Assembly (NCBI RefSeq): GCF_020921035.1
Contig: NC_063151.1
Span: 8,122,001-8,186,000 of the forward strand
From: Rhodamnia argentea
Taxonomy: Eukaryota > Streptophyta > Magnoliopsida > Myrtales > Myrtaceae
Length of the DNA: 64,000 nucleotides
Direction: 5' to 3'
Below the pieces are notes generated by a model, which saw nothing but the letters and a program-made list of their open reading frames with translations, was not told the origin of the DNA and ran no database searches. Position numbers and translations under genes: made by a program. Positions 30,682-41,754 of this stretch are shown here, one piece after another (positions within the stretch are counted from its first letter, which is position 1; every line of letters begins with the position of its first letter).

Positions 30682-32564
30682 ATGGCCGAGAAGAGCAAAG
30701 TCCTGATCATCGGAGGGACGGGCTACTTCGGCAAGTTCATCGTCGAGGCGAGCGCGAAAGCAGGGCACCCCACGTTCGCGTTGGTGAGGCAGAGCACGGT
30801 CGCCGACCCCGTAAAGGGCAAGCTCGTCGAGAACTTCAAGAACTTGGGCGTCACTCTGCTCTTCGTACGTAGTAATAAACCATTGAAACAATCTTGCTTC
30901 CTTATTGTTCTCCGATGATCATTCGGTAGCAGAGAGTCTTGAGGATCGACGTGTGTTTTTATGCGTACGTGTGTGTGATTGGCACAGGGTGATCTGAACG
31001 ATCATGAGAGCTTGGTGAAGGCGATCAAGCAAGCTGACGTGGTGATATCGACGGTCGGGATCATGCAAATGCAGGATCAGACCAAGATCATCGACGCCAT
31101 TAAAGAAGCTGGCAATGTCAAGGTTTGTTTGTTGGTTGGTTCATTTGATTTTGGTCGGGGGTGCTCTGCTTTCGTTTCATTTTCTCGGCTTTCTTGGTTT
31201 CTTTTCACGGATTCTTTTCAGAAACTTTATTTTGATTGCTTTCGCTTTTCCCGGAAAAACAGAGAAATTAGAACTATATTAGGTGGAGTAGGACTGACAG
31301 TTGATCTGTACAAGAAAAGAATTAGAGTGAGTCTTTTGTGAAATCTGTTCTTGTCTGATTACATGTCGAGAATGGAGCAATGATGTGATCGATCACACAT
31401 GAATGCAGAGATTTTTTCCTTCCGAATTCGGCAATGATGTGGACCGGGTGCATGCTGTGGAGCCAGCAAGGTCTTCTTTTGCAGTGAAGGTCCAGATCCG
31501 CCGTGCCGTGGAGGCGGAAGGGATTCCTCACACCTACGTCTCATGCAGCTGCTTCGCCGGCTTCTTCCTCCCTACACTGGTGCAGCCAGGACTCACTGCT
31601 CCTCCAAGGGACAAAGTCGTCATCATGGGCGACGGAAATGCAAAGGGTAATTGACTACTGCTAATAGATCAGTTGTTTCTGCATCGAATCAAATGGATAT
31701 ATATGCATATCAGGGATCATAGCAGCTGGGTGCTGTGACAGTTGCATAGGATTAGGAGCCATCGAATTTATTTACGTTAGCAAGAAATGTCCTCGCTAAC
31801 AGCGAGTAATTCTCGCACTCTTGGTTGATGGTATTTCACTTATCTACGAGGAGTTGTTGCCGGCAGTAGATTTCAAGAAAATGTGCTAAACACAAAAGTA
31901 GCGTAACTGAAACCTTTTCTTCGTGCCGCCCTATCTCGATTGGTCTTGCATCAGTCTGCTATAGATGAATTAAGTAGAGAGAGTGGATCTTCCTCTAGGC
32001 CTTTTTGAATTTGCTACCCTAATGAACTCGGTTTTGCTATAGCAATAGTGAGTGTATTTTTCGTGGGCGTTGATGTCTGGTACTTCTGCAGCGATTTTCA
32101 ACAAGGAAGAAGACATTGCGGCCTACACCATCAAGGCAGTCGATGACCCAAGAACGCTGAACAAGATCCTTTATCTCAGGCCTCATAAGAACATTTACTC
32201 GTTCAATGAGCTCGTTGCCTTGTGGGAAAAGAAAATTGGCAAGACCCTCGAAAAGATTTACCTTCCTGAAGAGCAAATCCTGAAGCAAATCCAGGGTATG
32301 CTTTCCCCTGAATTCCCAGAATGCATTGAAGCCAATTCTTATATTCTTCTCATGATTGAAATTCACGACATGGGGTGATTTTCCAATTCTTTCGCAGAGT
32401 CCCCGATTCCCATCAATGTCATATTAGCAGTGAACCATTCAATCTTTGTCAAGGGCGACAATACCAATTTTGAGATCGAGGAGTCGTTTGGTGTCGAGGC
32501 TTCTGAGCTGTACCCAGATGTGAAGTACACGACAGTCGAAGAATACCTCGAAAACTTTGTCTAA
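30682..32564 (+). CDS. PCBER: Phenylcoumaran benzylic ether reductase / isoflavone reductase-like
   Basis: Five coding exons: 30682-30864, 30988-31122, 31409-31646, 32092-32295 and 32398-32564, giving 308 residues, the usual PCBER length. The NADPH-binding glycine motif GGTGYFGK is at residues 10-17. RFFPSEFGNDVDR starts exon 3 at residue 107, and the catalytic lysine of the family is at position 133 (FAVKVQIRR). Further family blocks are VSCSCFAGFFLPTL, FNKEEDIAAYTIKAV and the C-terminal ASELYPDVKYTTVEEYL. The enzyme is a cytosolic short-chain-dehydrogenase-like reductase that opens the benzylic ether of 8-5' linked neolignans such as dehydrodiconiferyl alcohol, using NADPH. All splice sites are GT-AG. 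Phase-1 joins at K/A (AAAG|GCG) and Q/E (CAG|GAG) fix the later exon ends. No premature stop is seen, so the gene looks intact. Confidence 0.93.
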
Positions 32565-34043
32565 ATTAAGGGCATGCGTCTCCTGCTCTTTTATGGAGTT
32601 ACTGTGACTCCGGTGAACGGTTGATATGTATTAAAAGGTTATCTACCTAAAGAAAAAAGTACCAAAGGTCAGGGTCTTATTTCAAAGTCTCTGACGTCAT
32701 ATCCTTCTTGGTCTTCTTAGACAAGTATTTACTTGTCGTTGCTGTGAGGTCCATGAATTTCCCAGGTTGTTGAGAAGAACTTTGGTTGTCTGAAATAACT
32801 CAGATCTCATGTATGGCCTGTCGTGTATTAATGGGGGATCTTTACCGGCGGTGCGGCCCCCACGCTTTACAACTTGGATCATCATTCTTCTGAAACTTCT
32901 TAAGTAACGCGTTGCCGATATGTTCATCAGGTATAACTCAAAAGGTCAACTCAGAATCCTTACTGAACTCAATGCCCAGTAAATCGTAAACCTAAACAAG
33001 CCCTTTAGATCTAAGGAAGTAACTGGAGGAACATTCTCATTTTCGCAGAAATTTCAAATTTCGTGTGTAACATACATGGAAGCATAGTATAACAATTACA
33101 GTTCAACCCATTGCTCATATGAACCCTGAAACCTACCTTATGCTTTTTTCTTGACAACCATCTCCTCTCTAAAGTTGAAAACAAATGAACAAAATGTTTA
33201 TCTGTAGACTTCTTGCGCCGTGTACTGTCATCTGCATCATGGCCAATTCTGCATCTTCCACAAAGCAAATGTACACAACCCGATTGCCAGTTCAATACTA
33301 CAGCAAATAGATATCGAGATGCCTTGAACAGATGCAAAGCGAGCAAATTATGGATCTGAAATGCCGAAAATCCATAACGTTGACATTGTCATCTTTGTCA
33401 TTGCCGATTCTGCGTTTTGTGGAACCCAACTCTCCAGGCAATCGCTAATCTCTAGAGCAGACAAGGCAAAAATCACATCCAATGCCTGTTTAGAGCTCTA
33501 TACAGCTTTTTAGCAGCAAAAAATATATATGTAAGTAGTGCCATCTATCTTGACATTTGACTTGTGGCAAAACTGGGAATGCTCGAGGCTGCCTTCTAAT
33601 TTTGGGTGGATAAATATATTCCAATTCTTATTACAACGTTATATTACAGTGCAAGCAAATATATCGGAATCTTTTCAACAATTTAATCTCTCGGTCTATG
33701 TGCATCAGTGACAGATTTGCATGAAGAGCCATGCTGAAAAACAAAATACCTCAGTTTAAAGTCGGATAATTTCTTTTTCTTGCTAATTCACTTAAGAACT
33801 CATCCTCAACACCTCTGTCAAGGCTGTGATGATGAATGGAGCTCTGTTCCAGGAACGCGTGTCGCAAGCCATGAACACTTCGCTTCGCCCTCCAGTCTCT
33901 GGCTGTTCAATCTGAATCGATCCACAACCCACTTATATCCAAGTATATAGCTCAACATTGTCCAATGCGTGGCAGCTTCAAAGCTGAGAGATTTTGCAGG
34001 ATCAATCCATGTGACACTGAGTCGATTTCCTCATCCAAAAATC
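32565..34043. other. Spacer between convergent genes
   Basis: Holds the PCBER 3' UTR on the left and the 3' UTR of the minus-strand proline-rich gene on the right. Minus-strand frames at 32697-32927 and 33011-33346 carry no recognised domain. Confidence 0.5.
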
Positions 34044-34432
34044 TCATTGAGGTCGATTTCTGTCAACCCTCGAAGGAGCTGGCTGAGGTTCTGGTGATGG
34101 TGATGGTGATGGCGACGGCAACGGCGCTGGAACTGGTGCGTTGGTGCGTGCCCTGTCCGACGGTTTACTTGCTAACTGTTTCTTCAGGAATCCAAATGCT
34201 TTTCTGGCCCTCAATGTTTCATTATCTGCCAAAAACACCACCAGAAATGGACTTATGAAGATCAAAGCTATGTGAGCAGAACGGTCGTCCCTCATGGAAA
34301 TAATCACATGCAACTCTTACCATCTAGACGCAGCTTGAGTTTGGAGGACTCAGACAGATGAACTAGCGTTGGTGTGATGATTGTCAGGAGAGCCCAGAAG
34401 AAGAATATCACCACATAGGTTCTTCCACTCAT
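34044..34432 (-). CDS. Small secreted proline-rich protein, function unknown
   Basis: Model with two exons on the minus strand: 34432-34321 and 34225-34044, across a 95-bp GT-AG intron (donor CTAGATG/GTAAGA, acceptor TTGGCAG/ATAATG). It encodes 97 residues. The N-terminus MSGRTYVVIFFFWALLTII is a strong signal peptide or membrane anchor. The next part is charged (SSKLKLRLDDNETLRARKAF) and the C-terminal third is Pro/Ser-rich (PAPLPSPSPSPSPEPQPAP). The signal-plus-proline layout recalls the extracellular start of class I formins or small wall proteins, but no formin domain follows. TATATAAG at 34594-34601 is well placed. Further exons downstream cannot be excluded. Confidence 0.5.
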
Positions 34433-34593
34433 CTGTCGGAAGGGAAAAAGACAGGCTGATGCAGTTTGAGAAATTCCTGGAAGGTTTTAATCATGAGGAA
34501 GGAGAGAGAAGACCTCAACACCCTTAGCTGGCCATGTTTAAGGTGCGGAGTGATGACAATACTTATTCAAAACTCTGTTGGTTGGGATTCTTT

Positions 34594-34601
34594 CTTATAT
34601 A
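34594..34601 (-). promoter_or_regulatory. TATA box of the small proline-rich gene
   Basis: TATATAAG on the minus strand, about 165 bp upstream of the ATG at 34432. Confidence 0.5.
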
Positions 34602-35420
34602 TTCCCACAAGGAAAGTCGAGTATTTTAAACAATGACATCCTCAGTTCCACTGGTTAGTAGTTGGAGAGTTGTTATACCAAGTTCGATTGTCTAAAGATC
34701 CCATCAATCAGGCTAAGTCAAAATTTCATCTTGTTGCTGTCTTTAACTTCTCATATTCCTTGATCCGGATCAATTTGCAATTGGTGGGTAAGACAGAGAA
34801 ATTGATAGGATCGAATCATCTTATCAGAGTTTGAACAAACGAGGCTAACATCATCCCGTGTTCTTGTTCCGGGCAAAACTCTCCTGGCTAATGCACCGAC
34901 AGCTCACGATTCACGGCGCCATCGATGCGAAGGAGATGCTTCCGGTAAAATCAACGGTGAGATCACATAAAACGGGGTAGTCCGCTCTCAAGATGCTCCA
35001 ACAGCTGTTTCTGCAATTAAAAATGACAACTCGGCGAAACCTTCGTGCTAAGACTGCAATGCCATAACTCCTCAGACATAATGCCGAAGCCCCAAATTAC
35101 AAGTGGACAGACCAGGTCTAGAGGATCTAGAGTTGGTGTATTTAAAGACTCGGCGCAAATTATTGTGCAAGAATGGGTGCGCCCGCGCTACTGCTCTGTC
35201 CGCCTAGAACGTCAACGATTGAAGCTGCTTCAGCTAATACAACTTTCTTTTGGCCCTCCTGCTTCGTGAGTAGTCAATTAGCCGAAGAACCTAACATTGA
35301 TTACTGCAGATTCTTGCCAACGGTTTCGGAGTCTCCCTTGTCCACATCAATTCTTAGTCCCTACAATGCCTTTTGTTTCAAGGAGAGAAGCGTACCACAT
35401 TCCCACCATTTTGATTGGGT
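34602..35420. other. Intergenic spacer, no gene seen
   Basis: Short frames at 35045-35520 lack features. The right edge abuts the transposon target duplication. Confidence 0.5.
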
Positions 35421-35430
35421 AAAAACCTTC

Positions 35431-36713
35431 GGAGAAATTTCAAATAAGGACTCGAAGTGGAGCTATTTTCTCAAAAAAGAGTCTAGGGTGGATGATATCT
35501 CAAATAAGTGCCTTGAGTGACCAATTAGTTTCAAATAAGGGCCTGAGTGAGAATGTGCATTTCACATGCCAGTTTCCAAAGGCACGATGGGGGCATTTTC
35601 GGATTTTTGTTTTTTCTTTTCGTTTCTCTCTTTCATCTCCTTCTTCGTTCATTCCCCCCAACACCTTCGTGATCGTACAGCCTCGCGAGCCCGAAGCCAC
35701 CGAGCCTCCCGTTCAATTCCTCATCCAGCAACACATTGCTGGCTCTTCACGTCCCTTTGAATGACCACTTGCTCATACCCCTCGGCAAATAAAGGAGCCC
35801 TGAAGCAACACCCTTCAGTACCCGAAACCTCTGTTCCCAGAACAGAGTAACCTTAGGCTCGTCGAACAGGAACCTGTCCAAGCTCCCGTTCCCCATGTAC
35901 TCGTACACCAGCAGAAGATCACCCCTCTATCCGGCGCCAGCCCTGGAGCTGGACCAGGTTCCAGTGGCTGAGCCACTGGATGCTCGCGATCTCCGACACG
36001 AATTCCCGGAGGCCCTACTTCGACTTGTGCGAGACCCGCTTCACTGCAACCTGGATCTTGGACAAGGTCCCCTAGTACACTTTGCCGAACCCGCCTTGCT
36101 CGAGAAGCTCTTTCTCCTTGAACCCATTCGTGGCTTGCTTGAGTTCTTGGTAGGAGAATCGCTAGGGACCGATTTTGAGCTCCCACTGCTCGACCACATC
36201 GGCGTTCTTGATCCTCTGGAAAATCAGGACCATAAGAAAAATAGCAGACACTGCAAGAACAGCTAATGACACTGACACTGCATATCACACGCCGCTGCCT
36301 GGTTTTGCATCCCCGCTGAAATCTAGCTTGGCCTGATTGTCGGGTCGACGGTGTCATCACATCTTCTAGCTGCTTGCCACTAGCCACCCCGCAAGCCCAA
36401 GTCATCTCCATTGATCAGCTTGTGAGATTGATAAGAAATGGTCATGTTTGGCCAAAAAGAAAGTCAACCAGAGAGTTGGCCGGAAGAATAAAGAGGAAGA
36501 AGGGGATGAACCTAGAAAATTAGGAAAGAAAAAGAAAAAACGTGTTCCGAGACAAGAATACCCTAATAAAATGGCATGCGAGATGCATGTTTTTGCTCAG
36601 GCCGTTATTTGAGACCAAGCTAGTCACTTCAGGCCCTTATATGATACAATGCTTGACTTTTGACCTTTTTTGAGAAAACGGCTACACTTCGAACTCTTAT
36701 TTTGAATTTTCCC
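35431..36713. mobile_element. Pack-MULE-like transposon with captured kinase fragment
   Basis: A 1,283-bp element. The left end (ggagaaatttcaaataagg, then ctcgaagtggagct, ttttctcaaaaaa, caaataagtgcc, tttcaaataagggcctgag) matches the reverse complement of the right end (gggaaaattcaaaataagag, ttcgaagtgtagcc, ttttctcaaaaaa, catataagggcc, tctcaaataacggcctgag) for about 150 bp. Direct repeats AAAAACCTTC at 35421-35430 and 36714-36723 flank it, fitting the 9-10 bp target duplication of Mutator-like elements. There is no transposase, so it is non-autonomous. The interior carries a lectin-receptor-kinase fragment and unassigned sequence (35590-35760). This combination of long TIRs, target duplication and host gene fragment defines a Pack-MULE. 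Confidence 0.85.
35763..36400 (-). pseudogene. Captured L-type lectin receptor kinase fragment
   Basis: Read on the minus strand within the transposon. It gives a membrane segment (VSVSLAVLAVSAIFLMVLIF) followed by the juxtamembrane RFSYQELKQATNGFKEKELL, the glycine loop GGFGKVY, the VAIK-type IQVAVKRVSHKSK, then LREFVSEIASIQWLSHWNLV, and further on, in another frame, [18 protein letters not shown] and [15 protein letters not shown]. This is the lectin-receptor-kinase order (TM, juxtamembrane, first kinase lobe). The rest of the kinase and nearly all of the lectin domain are missing. At least four in-frame stops and one frameshift near the GWRRIEG segment show that it cannot encode the parent protein. 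The fragment appears to retain exon sequence only. Confidence 0.8.
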
Positions 36714-36723
36714 AAAAACCTTC

Positions 36724-37452
36724 AGGAGTCGCGAATAAAACTCCTAAGTATTCCCTTCTCTAATGGACAAATGACTAATTCACACTGGCGTGTAATTTTT
36801 GTTGTACTACTCGCGAACTCGAAAACAATACGCAAAGAAATCCTCAGAAGAAACAAGACAATCCCGTAGCTTGGAAACGTGCGGCTAAAATAGCACCGAG
36901 TGCGAAACCAGAAAATGTGAAAACTGCCAGGAAAAGTCCCATAGGTTAGGTCTTTGGAAGGCTGGGTAATCCCTCTTACTTACGCCATCTAACCACAAAG
37001 TCGGTCAGAAAAAAATAACATTTTGAAGAAATCTTCGCATTTCCTAGAACCCCATCGCCTAGCTGAGTGCTATGGCTACTCATTGTAAACGAGATAATAG
37101 CTCAAACTTATTCAAGAGACGAGAAAAGAACCAGTAGTCAATCATCATCAGCTACATTTCTATGACAAAAGAACAAGTAGTCAATCTTTGTCACCCAGAA
37201 ATCTGTCTAAGATACAAAGGAAGAAAAAGGTAGTTGGCAGTCCATTAAGACTATCTAAAGAAAAGAATACTAAGAGATGCGAGTTACCACCGCCAATAAC
37301 GAGAACAGGTGTAACATCAGAGGATAATATGAGAAGCCTTTAACTACGTTTGGACTGGTTGAGAAAAAGGAAAGAAGCATGAGTATTGATGCCATCAGTC
37401 TTTGATTATTTCCTCAGCTTCTCGCTTCCTAATAACAGATTTGGCGAGGGAT
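36724..37452. other. Spacer downstream of RER1
   Basis: Probably holds the RER1 3' UTR near its right end. No gene is seen. Confidence 0.55.
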
Positions 37453-40079
37453 TCAGTCCCTAATTGAGCTACTGCTACTTGCACCTGTCTTCTTTCCCTT
37501 ATACCTCTGTTCCAGCAAGATAAACAGAAATTAGTGCTTCATAAGAGAAGAGGGGTTAGCGAGAGAGAGAGGCAGGAGATTTTTCCAGAGAAAAGTGGAA
37601 TTGGTTCATAAAGATAGCGGGCATAAGGCATGCTAGTTTTGCGAAGAATACCCACACCACTAACCTGTTTTCCAATGCTGAACGGCACATATTTGTACTT
37701 AATCATGTGCATAATTTGGCGCTTCATCGTGAGGACAAAGAGTACAAACCAGTAGCAGAGCAATATTGGCCAGAACACAGGAACGTCAAATACTGAAAAG
37801 AAGGTCATCAGAAAAGCCACGCAGAAAGCTTTTGTGATTGCATACCTGAAATCACCAAAACAAAAACCTTTCAGATCACATTAGGAGCTTGATGGCAGGA
37901 TATGCGTGCATGTTCAAGAATAGCAAGTTATACAGTGAACAATCCGTGATAAAGAAAAAAAGCTATACAGTGAACAATAGTCAAGCTACATTGAGGATAT
38001 TCATAAAGTTAAGACAAAGGAATGGCACTAAGATTGCAGAAAAAATGTGCAAACTTCCCTAAAAAAAAACAAATGTTGCATACTCCCACAATTAGTCCCG
38101 ACCAATGTAAGGCGCACAGAGCATGTTAGGGGTGGGATGCGACTCGAATGTTTCAACAAGAAAGTTCAAACAAGGTGATAAAACAGTGACTTGTGCTCAA
38201 GCAAGCACCAAAACTTTCATACTCGCTCTAGTAGTCCCGACCAATATAAGGCCCACAGAGCATGTGAGGGGTGGGATGTGACTAAATATTAAATGATTTA
38301 ACAAGAAAGGTCAACTTGACCAAAACAAAAAGAACAAGAAAGGTCAACCAAGATGATAAAATGGTGACTTGTGCTGAGGTAAGCACCAAAACTTTCATAG
38401 CTTCACCCGAAATGATCTAATTGACATGGATTAAGCTTGTTCTGAACAAAACAAGTACCAAATCATGATTGCACCTTCCATCACTTGCAGCAGTAATTCT
38501 ATTGTTTACATATCAGAAAGGCCTTCCATTGTTCAATTTCCAGGCATCTTCACAGTAAAGATAGCGCGACAATACAAGTAAACTAAAGAAGCGATATAAT
38601 CAATTCATGCATATATCACTTATGATTTCAGTGTTCTATGCGATAGTGACGTCATTCTTTTAATCATCAATTGCTCATGTCAAAACTAGAGGCCATCATT
38701 GGCCCCAGGTAGGACCATCTGGTTGGGCCTAACTTGTTGCTTTGGTGGGCCTGACCATTAACAACAAATTTATTGTTTTTGGGCCTAGCTCGGCCCATCC
38801 CATTGGACTGGGCTTTTTAACTCAAGGCTGCCCAGGAGCACCTAACAATTTGGCCCAGCAGGCCTGCATGGCCCCCTACGCCACCACACCGTGTTCAAGT
38901 TTAATCACAACATCATTTGATCGTCATTATTAGTGCTCCTATTAACAGAATTGTTGATCTAACTTATATAGCACCAGATAACAGGAGAGACTTTCTAATG
39001 TCTAAAAAATGGAAATAAGACGCATTTATCTACCTAGGATTAGTCGCATAATTCTCCATTGCTCATTTTATTCGTAATTGAGATGAGAACACATTGTGAG
39101 CCATTCCGGATGACCCATCTGTTAGAAAGAAAAATCAACAGGTGTTACACAAGCATCTTATTTATCCCGCAAGAAGATATTTTAATACTCATAGGTCTGT
39201 TTTAGCATCAAGATGAATCTGGCTTCTTTAATAAAAATATTTTGGAACATTTCCAACACTTCCAAGCGGTTGATTTGGCTCAAGAGAGCTGGTCCCCAAC
39301 GCAACACATGTTTAAAACCTAAAATATTTTCATATCATCTGACCGTGATAGGCAATGAGGTTTTATAACTATCTTCTGAATGCAATAGCCAATTTGATTG
39401 CCTAATAGTCACAGGTATAAACTTTGATCTTGCTTCTCAATCACCAGACAATTACTTACAAAGGGATGAGGACAAAAACACGGCCACACGTATGTATAAT
39501 GAACACGGACAGAAAGACGATCTATAGGCAATTCGTAACCTACCAAACTACATCCAAAGAAGATAAAGTGGTAAAGGTCCCCAATAGAATCAGCAAGTTC
39601 GAATGTTTGCAAGAAGTTATCTGAACACGAGTACTAAGATTACCCCGAGTACCAGTAAAGTCAGAAGAGAATTCAATATCTGAGAAGCAAATGATTTGAG
39701 TAAACCACAGCAGTGGAATTTCAGATTACCAGAACTTGAATTCAGGAAGGCGGCGAATGAAAGGCTTAAACTCATCTGATCCTTTCGTCGGCAACGAAGC
39801 CCCGTCCAGCACTTCTACCTCCGGATCAACCTTTGGCGAAAGGAACCCGATCAACAAGTTCAAGATATAGATTCCGAGACCATACGAGACAATGTAAAAC
39901 CCCTGAACATAGTAAACTCTCAACATGTAAATCAAAGCAGCAGCAAGAGTTCCCAGCCACCGCTGCACCGGGTGAGGGGTTGATCGATCCAGATAGTATT
40001 GAAACACCCTCGAGAAATCGTTTCTCCACTTGGCCAGAGGTGCCACGGTTGCGGCACCATCACCCCCAACTCCTTCCAT
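37453..40079 (-). CDS. RER1: RER1-type ER retrieval receptor
   Basis: Three coding exons on the minus strand: 40079-39730, 37845-37665 and 37506-37453, giving 194 residues. Family blocks are near invariant: [92 protein letters not shown], and in exon 2 [20 protein letters not shown] and [20 protein letters not shown]. Four hydrophobic segments are visible. RER1 is a Golgi membrane protein that recognises transmembrane signals of ER proteins and returns them in COPI vesicles. The small last exon gives [17 protein letters not shown], a basic cytosolic tail. A non-coding first exon probably ends at 40588 (donor CTGCAG/GTACAA) and joins near 40115, so the leader also contains an intron. The 1.9-kb intron after exon 1 carries a tandem repeat. 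Confidence 0.95.
38094..38402. repeat. Intronic tandem duplication in RER1, period 139 bp
   Basis: agtcccgaccaat(g/a)taaggc is at 38094 and 38233. Both copies continue with cacagagcatgt, ggggtgggatg, gtgacttgtgct and aagcaccaaaactttcata. The second copy has about 30-40 bp of extra internal sequence. Confidence 0.85.
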
Positions 40080-40588
40080 AGAATTTCTAAAGTATACACC
40101 TTCCTGCAGGTCTGCAAAGAACACAATGTTATGAGGCACGCCAATCACTTCTACTTTGATAATTAGCCAGTGAGACTGAGAGAACCCTTTTTCTTTCCCT
40201 TTTTAGTTACTACTATTAAACCGTCGATTTGCAGTGGTGTCTCCAACTCATCATCAACTCCAAGAAGGGCTCAAGAAAACTAATTATCGGCATTAAATTC
40301 TACGAAGCAACCAACCCCGAACCTAAGCTTCCACAATCGCCAAAGAGCGACAAGAATCGCTAGTCAATGCGAGCTTCCCGTCGACATCGCCAACGAAAAC
40401 CTAACAAAACCCGCGCACGGTAGGAAAAACACCGTACAGAAACATCTTCGAGCTAATCTAATACGGAGAAACACCCAAAGAAGGGCCCGCACAAGGAGAT
40501 AATGCATTTCCGTACGTAGACCACAAGGAATCGCACAGGGCAAATCAATGGAAATCGAAGAAGAAAACGAAGACGGCAAGATTGTACC

Positions 40589-40889
40589 TGCAGATGCAAA
40601 GCGAAGTTTCGGATTATCGCGAGGCGTAGGCGTTCTGCGAGAGAAGACGAATACGGAGAGGCGATCTGCGAGAGCCGAGGCGATCTAATTAATACCGGTC
40701 GTCGCTCTTCGTTTCCATTTTTTGGCGAACGAGAAAGACAGATATGCTCGAACAAGAAGTTCAACCGAGAAGAGGCAAATTTTTGCAGACTTGCGAAACG
40801 CGTTGGTGACGTCGTTTTTAGGATGGATTTACAGGATGGCCCTTCAATATCTATTGGATGTTCGACCCTGCCACTATCCCGATTTTGAT
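40589..40889. other. RER1 leader exon and promoter region
   Basis: The non-coding first exon of RER1 should start in 40650-40760 and end at 40588. A 153-codon minus-strand frame crosses this region but has no protein features. Confidence 0.4.
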
Positions 40890-41192
40890 GGGAAATGGCT
40901 AGAAAAAATTTCAAACCAACACGCTCTTATTGTCTCAAATAAAGGCAGTTGCTAAGGTGGCCTTGCCCTTCCTAAGTGAGGGTTGCCGGCCGAAACAAAG
41001 CAAAAAAATGAAATGGGAAAATATAAAAGAAAAAAACGATAGAAAAATCAAAAAAGAAATGATGAAAGGGTCATTGGTCGGGCTTTTTTTAGAAATAAAA
41101 AGGGCACTTCAAGTTTTTATTTGAAATAAGGTTCACTTTAGCATTTTATTTAAGAAAATAAAATCTCTTCAAGCTCTAATTTGGATTTTCCC
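40890..41192. mobile_element. Short MULE-type non-autonomous element
   Basis: The right end, reverse complemented, reads GGGAAAATCCAAATTAGAGC, then CTTGAAGAG and ATTTCAAATAA, as in the Pack-MULE termini. The left side has matching but decayed motifs (aatttcaaaccaac, tctcaaataaagg). The core is GC-rich at 40950-40990. Coordinates are approximate on the left and no target duplication is found. Confidence 0.45.
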
Positions 41193-41204
41193 AAATAGTT
41201 ATTA

Positions 41205-41754
41205 GGGTGCATTTGTTTCACAGAAAATTCCGTAAAAAAGAACAATGGTTTTCCGAAAAAGGTTTGCTTTCCTTTTTTGGTGAAATGTGACCGAAAATAT
41301 TTTCTAGTGTTTGATTCTCATTTGAAAAATTATTTTGATCACAACACTATATCGTAGGTATAAAAAAAATCAAAATTTTAAATAATTTTTTTTATAGTTT
41401 ATTAGTTTTTCTTTTTTTCTTTTGTCCTTTTCCTTCTTCCTTCTTTCTCCGTCGCGACTTCCTCCGCCGCAATTGGTCGGTGGCGGCCATAGGCCAGCTC
41501 GAGGCTCGCCGGTCGATTGCCGCCGCCGAGGCCCGGCAAGTGGTGGCGATAGGGGAAAAAAAAAAGAAAAAAAAAGAAAGTTAAAAATAAATAAAATTAA
41601 AATTAAATATCAAAATAAATTGAGAGAAGCAAATTCAGAAAGTGTTTTTCTCTTTAGATTTAGAAAATCACTTTTCTAATTTTAAGCATGAGTTTTTCGT
41701 TGATCGAAAAATATTTTTTGTTAACTAAATCATTTTTAATGAACCAAACGGGTG
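41205..41754. mobile_element. MITE, family A copy 1
   Basis: Left end GGGTGCATTTGTTTCAC and the reverse complement of the right end CACCCGTTTGGTTCATTA are imperfect inverted repeats. Inner sequence is AT-rich around a GC-rich core (41450-41560) and a purine run. It shares its TTTGTTTC(A/G)C(A/G)(A)AAA terminus with the copies at 51865 and 53596. Non-coding. Confidence 0.5.

Noticed and set aside
40453-40914. 153-codon minus-strand frame upstream of RER1
   Set aside because: Covers the RER1 leader exon and promoter and contains its splice donor; not protein-like.
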